Positions 49,660 to 63,100 of a stretch of DNA of 64,000 bases are shown in pieces. The notes beneath the pieces were generated by a model, which was given only the letters and a program-made list of their open reading frames with translations, searched no databases and was not told where the DNA came from. Within the stretch, counting starts at the first letter, position 1, and each line of letters opens with the position of its first letter. The position numbers and the translations under genes were made by a program. This DNA is from Antitrichia curtipendula. Its lineage: Eukaryota > Streptophyta > Bryopsida > Hypnales > Leucodontaceae. The stretch is taken from NCBI GenBank assembly GCA_951230915.1, contig OX579640.1, positions 8,886,981 through 8,950,980 on the forward strand. The letters are read 5' to 3'.

Positions 49660-50334
49660 AAAATACTGAAATTTTTTTTATAGATTTATATATATGTGGA
49701 AAAATTTGAATCATTTTGGTTTATCAATGAGATGAAAGTTATGAGGAGTTTTAGTTTGCGGGTAGTTATAGAATCTCTACTCTAAAATAAACTTTGAAGT
49801 CCTTTACTTAACTCATTTTTTAATATTTTTGAAAAAAAAAAAAAGATTAGAAATATATTGTTTATTACAACATTACAACCTTTGGTATTGGCATTTTTCA
49901 ATTTTATAAGTTAATTCTTGACAATTTAGTATTTTGAATCTTTCTCTACTTAGTTTTACTTACTATTTTTTTCCTATATGTTGTACAACTTGAAATAATT
50001 TGAAAATTTTCAAGCATGTAGCCAACTTGCCATGAAGAATGAATCCAAAGAGTAACCACAATTTTGGACATTTTTTTTAGGCAAATGTGACCTTGTGAAG
50101 TGCAATTTTTTTTTTGTAGGTCCCAAAAAAAGATTTTTGTCAATTCAAACACTAATATCCAGATGATGGAAATTTTTGAAATTTTTTCCACATATTCTCA
50201 AACCAGCATACTACAAGATTCTATGGTTACATGTATCCAAATTTATTTTTTTTCTAAAATTTAGTACATGTATTAGAAATGGTAGTTTTGGAGCAATTTT
50301 GATGAAAACATAGTCAAAAAACTGTAAATATTAA
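49660..50334 (-). mobile_element. TTAA-family element, truncated at one end
   Basis: It starts within the family interior (TATAGATTTATATATATGTG) immediately after the previous copy and runs to a diverged end ATATTAA. Head-to-tail adjacency suggests a tandem insertion or unequal exchange between copies. Confidence 0.68.
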
Positions 50335-51913
50335 TTTGTGTTTGCTTTCCCTCCAAGAAGCCATCAATTCTATTCAAGGCCTTGGGTATGCAACTCCCAC
50401 ATTATATGGACCTGATTATAATCACTTATAATGCATTTCACTCTAATTTCAAGAGATATAATTTGTTTTAATATAGAAAAAAATTGTAGCCCTTTTAACA
50501 AGAAATCCAAAAATGTAATGATATACATGAAATGAATATCCTTTGAGGACAATAATAGCATTATCTAATAATAACAAATCTAATTATATGAGTTTTTTTA
50601 ATACATGTATTGTGGAACAAGCTATCCAACATATTTATTTAAATAAAAATCTAAATTTTGAATAAATAAAAAAATTGTGAGTGAATTTTAATTTTAATTA
50701 GAGAAGACTTCTTGTATGGATTTTAAAAAACTATGTATAGGTGTTCCAATTCTTCATATATATTGTGAGTTTAAAAAAATAAAAATGCAACCCAACATTT
50801 TTTACATTTAATTTAATTTAATTTGGTCTTCACCTAGCTTTTTGGTCTTTTCAATTTGATATAGTTTTTACAAAAGTTGTCCTCTAAGTTGTTTTAATGT
50901 TGATGATCTTTGCATATAATACAAAAGTTGCGTACCCAGGTTCAAAACACTGCCTAGTATAAAATTAGAGGGAGACATCTTTTGCACATTGTAGTCACGT
51001 GAATTTTCCAATTGTCTATTTGCTTTTTCTAGTGTAAATAGGAGTAGCTAATAGATTGTGTTTCCATTTGACCATGATAAATCGGCTGATAATTGGTATA
51101 AAAGGACAATTTACAAAATTAGATATAAAATAGGCTAAATGAAAAGATTTGAAGTAGGACAAGTAGATAGGAAGAAACTTAAATGAATAGACATGTCTTT
51201 CTATTATTCCCACTTGACTTTAAGTCTAGTTGATTTTCTCTTCTCTCTCTCTTATGTATCCATTGCAATTAGAGACATAGTTTTCTTGAGTCAACTTGTA
51301 TATAGACATTATCAATAAAAATATTTATAAAGAAAAATAATTTGTGTGTCTTGTTGGTGTATTGTAATTTGTGTCAATTTGCTAGCTCATAAGTGGTGAG
51401 CAGTGTAGCAAATTGTCAAGTAGTTTGCATAGGTGGTGCAATCAATTTATAGTATTAGTTTGCAGGTGGCGAGTCATCTTCTTATCAATTTGGTACACAA
51501 TAGTGTGCCGTAGTTTAGGAATTGCTCGTCAATTTGTTTTTATAGGAGGGAAACACTCTAGTTACATTAAATTTGTAAGGGATTATTTGTCAAGTCATTC
51601 TATGGTTGGTGTAATAGTGAAATTAAATTGTTTACATGTCAAATTAATACCATTCAAATTTGTGTAGCTTTAATTATGTATAGCTTAAGCCACAACTTGA
51701 CACCTTTTGAGTCTTCCATGAGAGAAGAATTCTTGGGGGTTCAAGAATTGAATTATGTAAAAACTATATTACACACATCTTTCCATGGACTCCATGTGGT
51801 AGTATTATATAGGCATGCCTATGTATAAATGTACATAATTATTGCATGCAATTGTATTTTTCAAATATGATTATACCAATTTTTTTTTCTAGCAAATGAA
51901 TTGGTAACCTCCG
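50335..51913. other. AT-rich spacer, no gene recognised
   Basis: Several 60-85 codon frames (51413-51828) lack features. An AATTTAATTTAATTT run lies near 50808. Confidence 0.5.
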
Positions 51914-52902
51914 CACTACAACAAAACCAGTATTTTATGCCTGCAAAATACGACTGCAATGAGTCGTAAAATCGAAAAATATGACTGACCGCAAAAATTA
52001 CTGTAGATGACTGACATGAGTCATTACCGACGAGTCGCTTCAGACATCAGTCATGTTGGCAGTCATATTTTTTGGGGGGTATAATTATCCATAATTAGCC
52101 GTATTTTGCCAACAAGGCGTATACTTTGACTATCTTTGAGGGCTTGACTTTTTTTTGAGTTGCCCGGGCAAACAAAAATAAATCCTACGTGGCTTGTGAC
52201 TCCATGTAATCATTTTTTTGGCTGACGTGGAATATGACTGCGGTTAGTCATATTTTGGCTAATGTGGCATATGACTTGGTACAGTCATATTTTTTGTAGA
52301 TGTAGAATATGACTCTTGTGAGTCATATTTTGGTTGATGTGGTAGTTCATATGGATGTCATTGGTAGTTTATGACTAATTGCAGTCGTATTTTGGAAAAT
52401 ACAAAGTCATATTTTGGAAAATACAAAGTCATATTTTGGAAAAGACTCTATACAGTTAAAAATGAATACGTATAATTTTAAAGATATACAAAAGATACTC
52501 ATATTGGAAAGAGAGAATGTAAGAAGGAAAGCAACTCTCATCATTGACATTTATTAATCACCAATACAAAACATATATATCACAATGAATCATTCACAAA
52601 ATCCAATAAGGCCTATATTCCTTACAATAATGTGAAGATGACTCTATTGGATTGCAAGTAGCCTCCAATGACTTTGTTTCAACTTTTGGTGCCTGCATAA
52701 ATAATTAAAGAAATGGGAGGTTAATTTTTAGTGAATGAAAAACAAAGCTCAACCTTCAAAGGCTTACAACAACACAAAATATGTAGCTCAAGTTTAGGGT
52801 AGGAAAAATAAGAATGGTGATGAAGAGAACAAGAAGAAAAAATAGACAAGTACTAAGAGATAACAACAAGCAAGAGTTAAGATGCAACAAGAAACAAGAA
52901 GG

Positions 52903-53057
52903 AACAACTAAGACACAATAAGAAACAAGAAGAAACAACTAAGACACAATAAGAAACAAGAAGCAACAACTAAGACACAACAAGAAATAAGAAGCAACAA
53001 CTAAGACACAATAAAAAACAAGAAGTAACAACTAAGACACAACAAGAAACAAGAGTT
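52903..53057 (+). repeat. 31-bp purine-rich minisatellite inside the CACTA element
   Basis: AACAACTAAGACACAA starts at 52903, 52934, 52965, 52996 and 53027, exactly 31 bp apart. Looser AACAAGAA-type repetition extends from about 52800 to 53290. Confidence 0.88.
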
Positions 53058-53322
53058 AAGATGCAACAAAAATAAACAAGAAGCAAGAATTAAAAAACAA
53101 CAAGAAGAAGAAACAAAAAAAAGAACTAAGAAGAAGAAAGAGTTAAAATGGTAGAGAAAGAAAGAGTTTAGATGCAATAACAAGAAACAAGAAGCATGAT
53201 CAGAACTAAGAAGCAACAAGAAACAAGAATTAAGATGCAACAAAAGACAACAACTAAGAAGCAATAACAAGTATGAGCTAAGAGACAATAAAAGTCAAGG
53301 AAGAAGGATCAAAAGAAGTGGC

Positions 53323-53500
53323 GGCTAGAGTTTCAAGATCCTAAAAAGTGATGGCTAGGGTTTCAAAACCCTAAAAAAGTAGCGGCTAGGGTTTCAAAAT
53401 CCTAAAAAGTGACGGCTAGGGTTTCAAAACCCTAAAAAAGTGGTGACTAGGTTTCAAAATCCTAAAAAATAGGTGAGTAGGATTTCAAAATCTTAAATAA
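53323..53500 (+). repeat. 30/31-bp minisatellite with telomere-like words
   Basis: GGCTAGGGTTTCAAAA and AATCCTAAAAA/ACCCTAAAAAA alternate, with starts at 53323, 53353, 53384, 53414, 53445 and 53475, alternating 30 and 31 bp. AGGGTTT and CCCTAAA appear in each better-preserved unit, but spacing rules out true telomeric arrays. Confidence 0.85.
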
Positions 53501-54227
53501 TGGCTTGTCTAATTTTTTTTGAATTGCCCGTATTTTTCTTGGGTTGCCCAAAACAAAAAAAATGTCACTACCATGGAAATATGATTGACAATATGACTTA
53601 GCGTTCCCCAAACATGTTCCCTACGTTCCCTATGAAGTACTTTGGTGTTTCTAATGGTCGTATAGTGTATACTTGTGAAGTAAAAGGCCCAAAAATGACC
53701 GACAGTCATATTTTTCCTCAAGGTGTTGGCCTTCAAGAATATGATTGCAATTAGTCATCAGTCATCCTCGATCATATTTTTGCAGTCATAAAATATCCGT
53801 TTTCTTGTAGTGTTGTTTTCTAATTCAATCCCAATTCTTCTCAGATTAACTGGGAGATTACATTAGAAAAAAATGAAGCTTTGGATGGGTCTCAAATTCT
53901 CAACACGTTTCCAAGGTTGGGAACTTTGTTATGGTCAAATACTTAAAGCACATGTAGGCTATAAACGTAGTGTGGACGCTGCCACTTCAAATAAAATAAA
54001 AAAATTAATTTATATACTATTTTATAAAGTGTTTTATTATTGTTATTTTAATATAAAAAATAAAAATTATTATTTTTAATTATTTAATATTTTGACCAAC
54101 AATGTCTTAGATTACATTTTGGAAAACACTCCTAAAATAGCCCTCCTAGGGCTCCATTTCTCTTGGGATCCTTGGAGGTTCGCTATTTCCTAATTCAATC
54201 CTAATTCCTCTAAAGTTAACTAGAAAA

Positions 54228-54800
54228 TTAACCTCTAAAGGATCAAAATTTTGTAATGTTTTGGGGGATTGTAAGGCAAATTTCTATTATGTCAAATTTT
54301 GAAACATTTTTTGAGAATAAAGAAGTACAAAATCTTGAATTTTTTTCATAGATTATACTTAAGGCTACATTAAGAGATTTGATCATTATATTGGGATTAG
54401 TGAGGTGAAGTTAAGGAGAGTCTTGTTTTCGGGCAATCTAGGGCATCTTCCTCAAAATAACATATTAGGTTCAATTTTGAATTCAATTTTCACTTTGATT
54501 TAAAACCAAATCATCCGTAAGGTGCAAATTTTTGCTACAACAAGCTTGCCACTAGGATTGGCATGTTTCAATTCCACTTTTCAACTATTAACAATTTCAT
54601 TTTTCATTCCATCTTGAATCTATTTCTATTTAAAAGTATTTTTAAGATTAGAAATTATGAATTTTATTCTTTAGATTTTCAATTCCTCACCATGAAGATT
54701 TAAAATCAAAATTTTTGTAGTGCAAAAAATTGAAGGGGATTCATGAGTTATTTATGTTTTTCACACTATAGAAAGAAGTTTTTCTTTCCCTATGATTAAA
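54228..54800 (-). mobile_element. Distant or decayed TTAA-family relative
   Basis: It starts TTAACCTCTAAAGGATC and keeps faint landmarks (GGATTGGCATGTTTCAATTCC, ACTATTAACAATTTC), but the other end is not identifiable. Confidence 0.4.
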
Positions 54801-56260
54801 ACACAAATAAGTGACAAGAAAAAAGAAGTAAGAACCATTTATATTCATGGCTTTTCATACTTTATATTCTAAGGAAGGTATCCATCATAGGATCTTGAGT
54901 GAACAAAATTCTCATTTATACCAAATTTTATCTTTTAAAAGATGGAATTTCTTTATTTTTTTCTCTCTTTTAGAGAAGGTAAGTTGTACAAATAATAAGT
55001 TAGCAACACCCTATTGCAACCATTTTCTTTCTCCAAAAGCTAAAAAATACTTGAATGAGTACTTTTATGACTCAAAATCAACACAATTTTTCAAAAGAAA
55101 TCAATAAGAGGTAAGGAGTTTATTCAAAAAACCAATAATAGGTGAGGCATCTTGCTATCCAAAGGCATCCATTCAATGTGACCCTAGTGTAATATATAGG
55201 GTACACTATGTTATCAACTTTCAAGAGGTGAAAATATTATTAGAGAAAAATAAAAAAAACGCTTTTAGGTGTTGTTATGTACTTAAAAAGCATCCTCTAA
55301 TGTCTTCTTAATTTATGGCCTTTAAAATTGGATTGGGAGGCCCTATTTAACTGAGTGGTGGATGGGTGACTAGAAGATCTCCCTCCAACATAGCTTGGAA
55401 GGAGCTTCACATGTCTTTAAAATGCAAATGAAATAATAAAACAATTCTTGCCTTATACAACAAATTCTACAACAAAAGAGAATCCGAAGTGAAATGATTA
55501 AAATATTTGTACTTAGATAAACACTTCAGGGAGAATCCATTAGAAGAGGCAGAACTCAAAATTAAGAGAGCCCACTCATTTAGCATGCTAGTCCTTGAAG
55601 ACTAGGGGAGCCGAAATCTATAGACCATCCAACCGGTTTACAAGGCTACAATTTGAAGGGCGATAGGGGATGCTCTTAGTCCTATGGGTTATTGGAGTTA
55701 AGCTTTTCATCCTCAATAGGTTTAAAAAAAGTGGAAAAATTGAACACGGAGAAGGAGGTAGAAATTTTTTGTCGTCCAATATGGAAATTAAATTAGACTA
55801 GCCCAATTCTGCCAACTATCAAATTCCGTCATCCTACTTTTGACCCAAATTCTACCACAAAACACATCCAAATCCATTCATTTTGTAACAAAATCACTCC
55901 AATAATGTAAAACGGCAAATGATAATGTGTTGATCTTTTATTGGTGAATACTAAAGTGCCATTTGATAAATAGAAAGGTGGTTATGAGTTGTTTGTAAGA
56001 CATTGAAAACTCCACCATATGGGTGAATTTGTAATTTCAAAGCAAACCACTTCAGAAAATCACAGAAACTAAAATTTCAATTGGAAAATTATAAGCCTCT
56101 CCTGCGATTGGACCCAAGACAGTCAGATTGGCTGGGAGGGAGGTAATAGGATTCTCTATTTTACATTTCCACAACCAAGCACCCCAATGCCTCCCAAACT
56201 CAAAAAATAAAGGCCCCTCTATCTCCTCCGAACATGCCGCCCATGAGAATCTGGACCCCG
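54801..56260. other. Spacer before the tubulin gene, no gene recognised
   Basis: A run of short frames at 54.85-55.6 kb is AT-rich and without motifs. Composition rises in GC only after 56.1 kb. Confidence 0.45.
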
Positions 56261-56270
56261 ATAAATATTA
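56261..56270 (+). promoter_or_regulatory. Possible TATA element upstream of alpha-tubulin
   Basis: GATAAATATTAAATG stands just before the base composition rises into the GC- and pyrimidine-rich tubulin leader. If used, the leader would be about 550 nt, which is long, so a leader intron or a TATA-less start nearer the ATG is equally possible. Confidence 0.25.
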
Positions 56271-56840
56271 AATGACGGGCAGGGCAGCGGACTGAGTCGA
56301 AACTGGAAAAAGCTGGAAATCAGCAATCCCCACCAATTCCACAAAAAAGAGCACGATCCCGGCTCCAGAAAAGAGAAGCGTCAGAGCACGAGCAACCGGA
56401 AAGACAAGGCTGGCGCGGTAACCCGCGTCCGCGTCTGCGTCTACGAGCGGGAGGTCGAGGCCGGGTCGGGTCCGGGTCCCCGAGTGGCGCCCCCCATGGC
56501 GGGGCGCTGGAGGGAGGGGGAACCTAACTGGAGGGAGCCCTCGGCCGCTTTGGCAGCGAGCATAGAAGGGGAGTTTGGTGTTGTTGTTTGCTAGACGGGT
56601 TTCTGAGAGCGGCCTCGACACGCTCTTTGCTCCCCTGTTCTTCGTTTTCCGCTGCTGCTGTGTGTGCTCGGCGCCTTCGTTTCCCTGCGAGGTTTCTTTC
56701 GCATTTTCTGTGTGTCGTTCTCCCGCAGGAGCTAGATCTCGCGCCGTTTGCTTCTCTTTGTCCCGCTTTCCGGTTGGTGAATAATTTTTGTTTTTTCGCT
56801 TCCGTCGTTCGGTTTCCGTGCGCGTCCCGAGTCTTGAGCG

Positions 56841-59252
<2,412 letters not shown>

Positions 59253-60022
59253 GTGTAGTGTGGTTTGAAATGCTAGTTTGATGTTTAGCAACAGCTTCCC
59301 CGACTTGGGGATTCATACAGTGATTCAATTCCTGAATGCCTGGTTTGCATGCTTCCTGTTGCTGCCAGCGCTAGTTGTTGTATACTTTTGTTGAAATCTT
59401 AGGTTTATGACCTTTGTGCAACTTTAATACTTGTCATCGCTTATCTGAGCATTTTCAGGCTATATTCTGCCGCGGAGCCTTATTGTAAACTTTGGCAATA
59501 TTTCGCTGTCAGTGTAATTTCACCCAATTTTTTCAACGCGTTGGTTGTGTACAAACTGTTGCACCCACTCGTGTGTTGGCCGCTCGGGCGTCGATTGTGA
59601 ACAAATCGTCGCGCTCTTTAGTTCGCTTAGCGCTTTGGCGTCGATTGCGTACAATCTTGTTCAAATATCTGCGGTGCTATTGGGAGAAGCTTGTCGAGCA
59701 CAAGCTTGGTTTCCTGATCGTTCAGAAGTGTATTGAGATTTCACGAACTCCTGCTTGCCCCACTCTCTAAGACTTCTATGGTCTTGGCTGAGTTTGTAAT
59801 GAATGGGTTGTGTTGGCCTGGGATTAAGTAGCAACCCTCTAGTTTTCTTTCAAAAGCATTGAAGGAGGACGGCTGTATTTGACGAGATCTTTCGATTCTG
59901 TCACATGAAGGTGGCCATTTTATGGTTACGACTTGTTTGCCAGCCATCTGTGTAGATATGTTGATACTTCTTTCATGACGTTGGGAATTATCTGGGGGGT
60001 GGGAAGCACCTGATTCTAGGCC
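59253..60022 (+). other. Alpha-tubulin 3' UTR and downstream spacer
   Basis: T-rich, moderately GC sequence follows the TGA, with no clean AATAAA signal. The near-upstream candidate TTTAATAC (about 59423) and several TTTGT motifs suggest an end within the first 200-250 bp. The remainder, including a GTCGATTG motif seen twice near 59590 and 59640, shows no gene. Confidence 0.4.
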
Positions 60023-60247
60023 GGGGTGAACTGACCCTCTCGTCCCCTTGGGAAAACCCTGAAATTTTTTATTGTCCACGCATGATAAAATTTGCAAATT
60101 CTGAATTTATATTTGCAATGTAGCCACCCAAATTAGCTAGGCGAGGTATACAAGGTAAATCTATCAAGCACAGAATAGGGGATCTTTTATTTTACCTGCA
60201 CCCCTGGAATGACTTCATGGGGACGAGTGAGGGGGTCAGTTCACCCC
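60023..60247. mobile_element. 225-bp inverted-repeat element
   Basis: GGGGTGAACTGACCCTCTCG at the left and the complement of GGGGTGAACTGACCCCCTCA at the right, then CGTCCCC in both arms. Confidence 0.65.
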
Positions 60248-60300
60248 TCCTCCGATTGTAGTGCTGCCCTCCAATGAAGTCCATTTGGGGTTCAAGTGTG

Positions 60301-60688
60301 ACCAATAGGGGTAGTCACGGCATGTTCACCGTGATGGTGAACAATGAACATTGAAGTGGTGGCGGCGTAGGGTTGGCTTCCTTTCGACGGAATATTCTTA
60401 GCGGAACATTGATTGTTCACTCCCAACATCCACCTCCGGAGGTGGATGTTGGGAGTGAACAATCAATGTTCCGCTAAGATTATTCCTTTGTTCTCTTAAC
60501 TTTCAATTACATCCGTCCATCTCGCCATTATCCATCCTCCATTGTTCATTCTCAACATTTGAACAAAAAGGGTGGTCACGGCTTGTTCAATATTCGTCAC
60601 TTCTCATTGGCCTCTCAAAGCACTTTCCATTGTTCATTGTTCACAGTTCACACACCACTTGAACATGCCGTGACTACTCCTAATATGA
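60301..60688. mobile_element. 388-bp element with GTAGTCACGGCATGTTCA ends
   Basis: The 18-bp word GTAGTCACGGCATGTTCA is identical in both inverted ends (60311-60328 and 60660-60677) and similarity extends outward. GTTCA/TGAAC words are repeated throughout, and the 98-bp palindrome lies inside. Confidence 0.7.
60389..60486. repeat. 98-bp nearly perfect palindrome
   Basis: Centred between 60437 and 60438 (CACCTCC|GGAGGTG). 48 of 49 base pairs match, the only exception being 60395/60480, with no loop. Confidence 0.95.
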
Positions 60689-60749
60689 CCTTAACCCTTC
60701 GAGACCTGTTTGTTTTGGACAAAACACAAACGTGACGTGATGTAAACCC

Positions 60750-61158
60750 TTAACCCATAAACGACATTGAGGATTTTTTTCCGGCCGATGAATGACAGAA
60801 GTGCAATTACTAATTCTTCAAATTTTGTGTGAATAGGGAAGGTCTTCCAATTAGTGCTCTTGTGTTCTTTTAAGTCAACAATTTACATAGTCCTGAAACA
60901 TATGATTTTCATAGTGACTGGCTCGTCCTTTATTCTATAAACAATGTTGGGGACATTTTTTGGTTGATGAATGGCAAAAAATCTTTGCATGTAGTACAGA
61001 AGTGCAACTATTCATCCTCCAAATTTTGTGTGAAAAGGGAAGGTCTTCTACAATAGTTTGTCTTCCAATGATTATTTTTGCATTTTTTTAAGTCAACAAT
61101 TCACATGGTATCAAAATAGATGATTTCCACGGTGATTGGCTTGTCATTTAAGGGTTAA
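60750..61158. mobile_element. Tandem dimer of the TTAACCCATAAAC element
   Basis: The first unit starts TTAACCCATAAACGACATTG; the second starts near 60940 (TTCTATAAACAATGTTGG) where the first unit's right end should be; the dimer ends CATTTAAGGGTTAA. Both units match 30669-30886. Confidence 0.6.
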
Positions 61159-61904
61159 GGGTTAAACAATGCCGAGGCCAAAAAGTAGCCAATGGATACT
61201 TCATTGCTAATTGTAGAAACAAAAAATGTACCTATTGGTCCAATAATCCACAAACCCTAGGTCAATCTCTAAAAATGAAAACTGCCAATGCCTGTGTCGC
61301 CATCAAGCATCAGAATTGAACAACTCATTGAAAACCTGAAGGTGTTGTCTCTTGAAACGCTGGCTCCAATTGATCGAAGAGTGAAAGAGGACTCACTGAT
61401 TTTTCTTGCAGAGTAAGATGTTGTCCTCAGTGGCTAGATTGCGAGGTCTTGCCTCGAGACCTGATCTTGATACTTGGTTGCATGACTTAGTCGCGGGCAG
61501 CTGTACAGGCGGGGTATTCTTCAAATATGGCCTATATATGTATCCGTACAATTATCCAAAGATAATATGGTATTTGAGTACTTCACTATACGTAGTTAGG
61601 CATACCAATGACGTGCTTTCTTTGTCAAGAAGATTTTAGTTTTGATTTATTAGTGTATAGAGGAAAATATTTTATTTAGCTGTTAATATTTGGACGCTCT
61701 TAATAATCTTTTTCTAAACACAGAAAAAAACTATTCGTGGTGTATATGATATCTGTAGCTTTTCTATATGTTATAAACATAACCTACTAAACAATAATAT
61801 TAAGAATTTGAATAAGATAAATGAATATAACTTTAAAATTCTCTTACACATGAGTTTGATGTAGCTCCTACAACGCAATACTTCAGCGATTTCACCTTGA
61901 TGTT
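61159..61904. other. Spacer, no gene recognised
   Basis: The 61406-61639 frame (77 codons from a non-ATG codon) has no recognised features. AT-rich after 61.65 kb. Confidence 0.4.
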
Positions 61905-62535
61905 TCATACTTTAACTACACCTCCTTCATTCTTGTTCTGAACTACTTCGTCTTGTTCGATATAAAGGCTGCTATCTACCTTTAGAGGTGTCTTGTCATC
62001 ATGTCTAATAATCATGCCTCGAGCAACTTGTGCCCATTGCAATGCTTTCTTAGAAGAGAATAGAAGTTTCCTTCTCTTCCTGCGCTTCTTAATTGTATAT
62101 TGGAGACCACTCTCGGTTTGATCTTCTATAGCATGTATGAGACTAATAGATCATATTGCAGAATGACTATATTTGAAGTGTATCCAAATTGAAAGAATGA
62201 TACAAGCACATACTCTAATATGCACTTGACATTGTTATAAAGGCATGACGTAAACTTCTAAAATCAAGTCCTATTGGGTTCACTAGAATTGTTGGATATG
62301 CGTTTCGAACCTCATTTTATAGGTTGCCCTAATGTCTGTTGTCATAAAATTTAAATTTATTAGTTTAATATACCAATCTTTGGAAATATAGGTTTAGATC
62401 CTTGTCAGTTTCTTCATTAAAGAATTTCATTATGTAACCCTATTGTTGGTCTACCAATAGTTCCAATAGTCACTGGCATCTCCCAAATTTGATTTTTGGG
62501 ATACGGTAGATAATCTTTATGATTTTACATATAGG
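61905..62535 (-). pseudogene. Decayed coding region, unidentified
   Basis: Minus-strand reading shows protein-like pieces in different frames. From 62535 to ~62430 the frame includes KDYLPYPKNQIWEMPVTIG; from ~62307 to 62225 it includes RNAYPTILVNPIGLDFRSLR and ends at a TAG. A ~75-bp intron-like gap starting GTATGT and ending CTATTAG follows. Then 62141 to 61905 is open for about 78 codons, with a strongly basic run KKRRKRRK and a terminal stop TGA. The order and single-base breaks look like an old gene or transposon ORF after frameshifts. No family is recognised, and a functional spliced gene cannot be excluded. Confidence 0.3.
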
Positions 62536-63100
62536 AGGCTCTTAAGATCACTAATAGCATCGAATCAATGTTGAGAACTAAAATCTACTTAAATCTATTT
62601 AAAAACAATTATAGTTTATCATGTAGATGTTTTAAAGACCTTTAAGAATGACCCTTTAATGTATGACTCCATATGATTTAATGAAAATTTTGGTTAGATG
62701 AGTTTATACTTACAATAGACAAAAATGGTAGTTCTCACCTTAAGCATGCAAGTAATTTGAGCAAAATTTAAATGGAACCTAGGTCTACTAAGAAGTAGAA
62801 TGTTTTTTGAATTCCGATATACTTCTATTTATAAGTTAGGTCAGACAAACGGCACTCTCTTAGAGAATTTTATATAAATGAACATTTAAATAGAGGATCT
62901 AGATATCAAATGCTAGAGTCCACATTTAATGTTGTTTTACCATTAATAGTTTATACTACATTCCGGCTCCATTATATTTATGTAAAGGTTCTTCTTCTGC
63001 TTCTATATTGTCTATAAGTTCCATCATTGAATCAATTTTCAATCTCTACCAAGGGCTTCTCATAAGTGATTTATTATTGTTGTGCTTTCTTTTTCTCTCA
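62536..63100. other. AT-rich spacer between two decayed coding regions
   Basis: No promoter motif, gene or repeat end was identified here; the sequence just before 63101 reads open but lacks an ATG. Confidence 0.4.

Larger units (their letters stand above)
51914..53812. mobile_element. Non-autonomous CACTA (EnSpm-like) transposon, ~1.9 kb
   Basis: The left end is CACTACAACAAAACCAGTAT and the right end is the complement of CACTACAAGAAAACGGATAT. Subterminal repeats of the form TATGACT..AGTCATATTTTGG crowd both sides (51950-52440 and 53690-53780), as expected for transposase binding. The outer three bases (CCG and TTG) do not match, so a target duplication is not visible. There is no transposase; the interior is a minisatellite. 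The Leu- and Phe-rich frames on the minus strand are products of the purine-rich repeats. Confidence 0.85.

Noticed and set aside
52756..53288. Leu/Phe/Ser-rich minus-strand frames resembling membrane proteins
   Set aside because: Direct products of the purine-rich minisatellite in the CACTA element; the hydrophobic run is a repeat artefact.
53323..53500. Telomere-like AGGGTTT/CCCTAAA words as an interstitial telomere
   Set aside because: The words recur only once per 30-31 bp unit rather than in uninterrupted heptamers.
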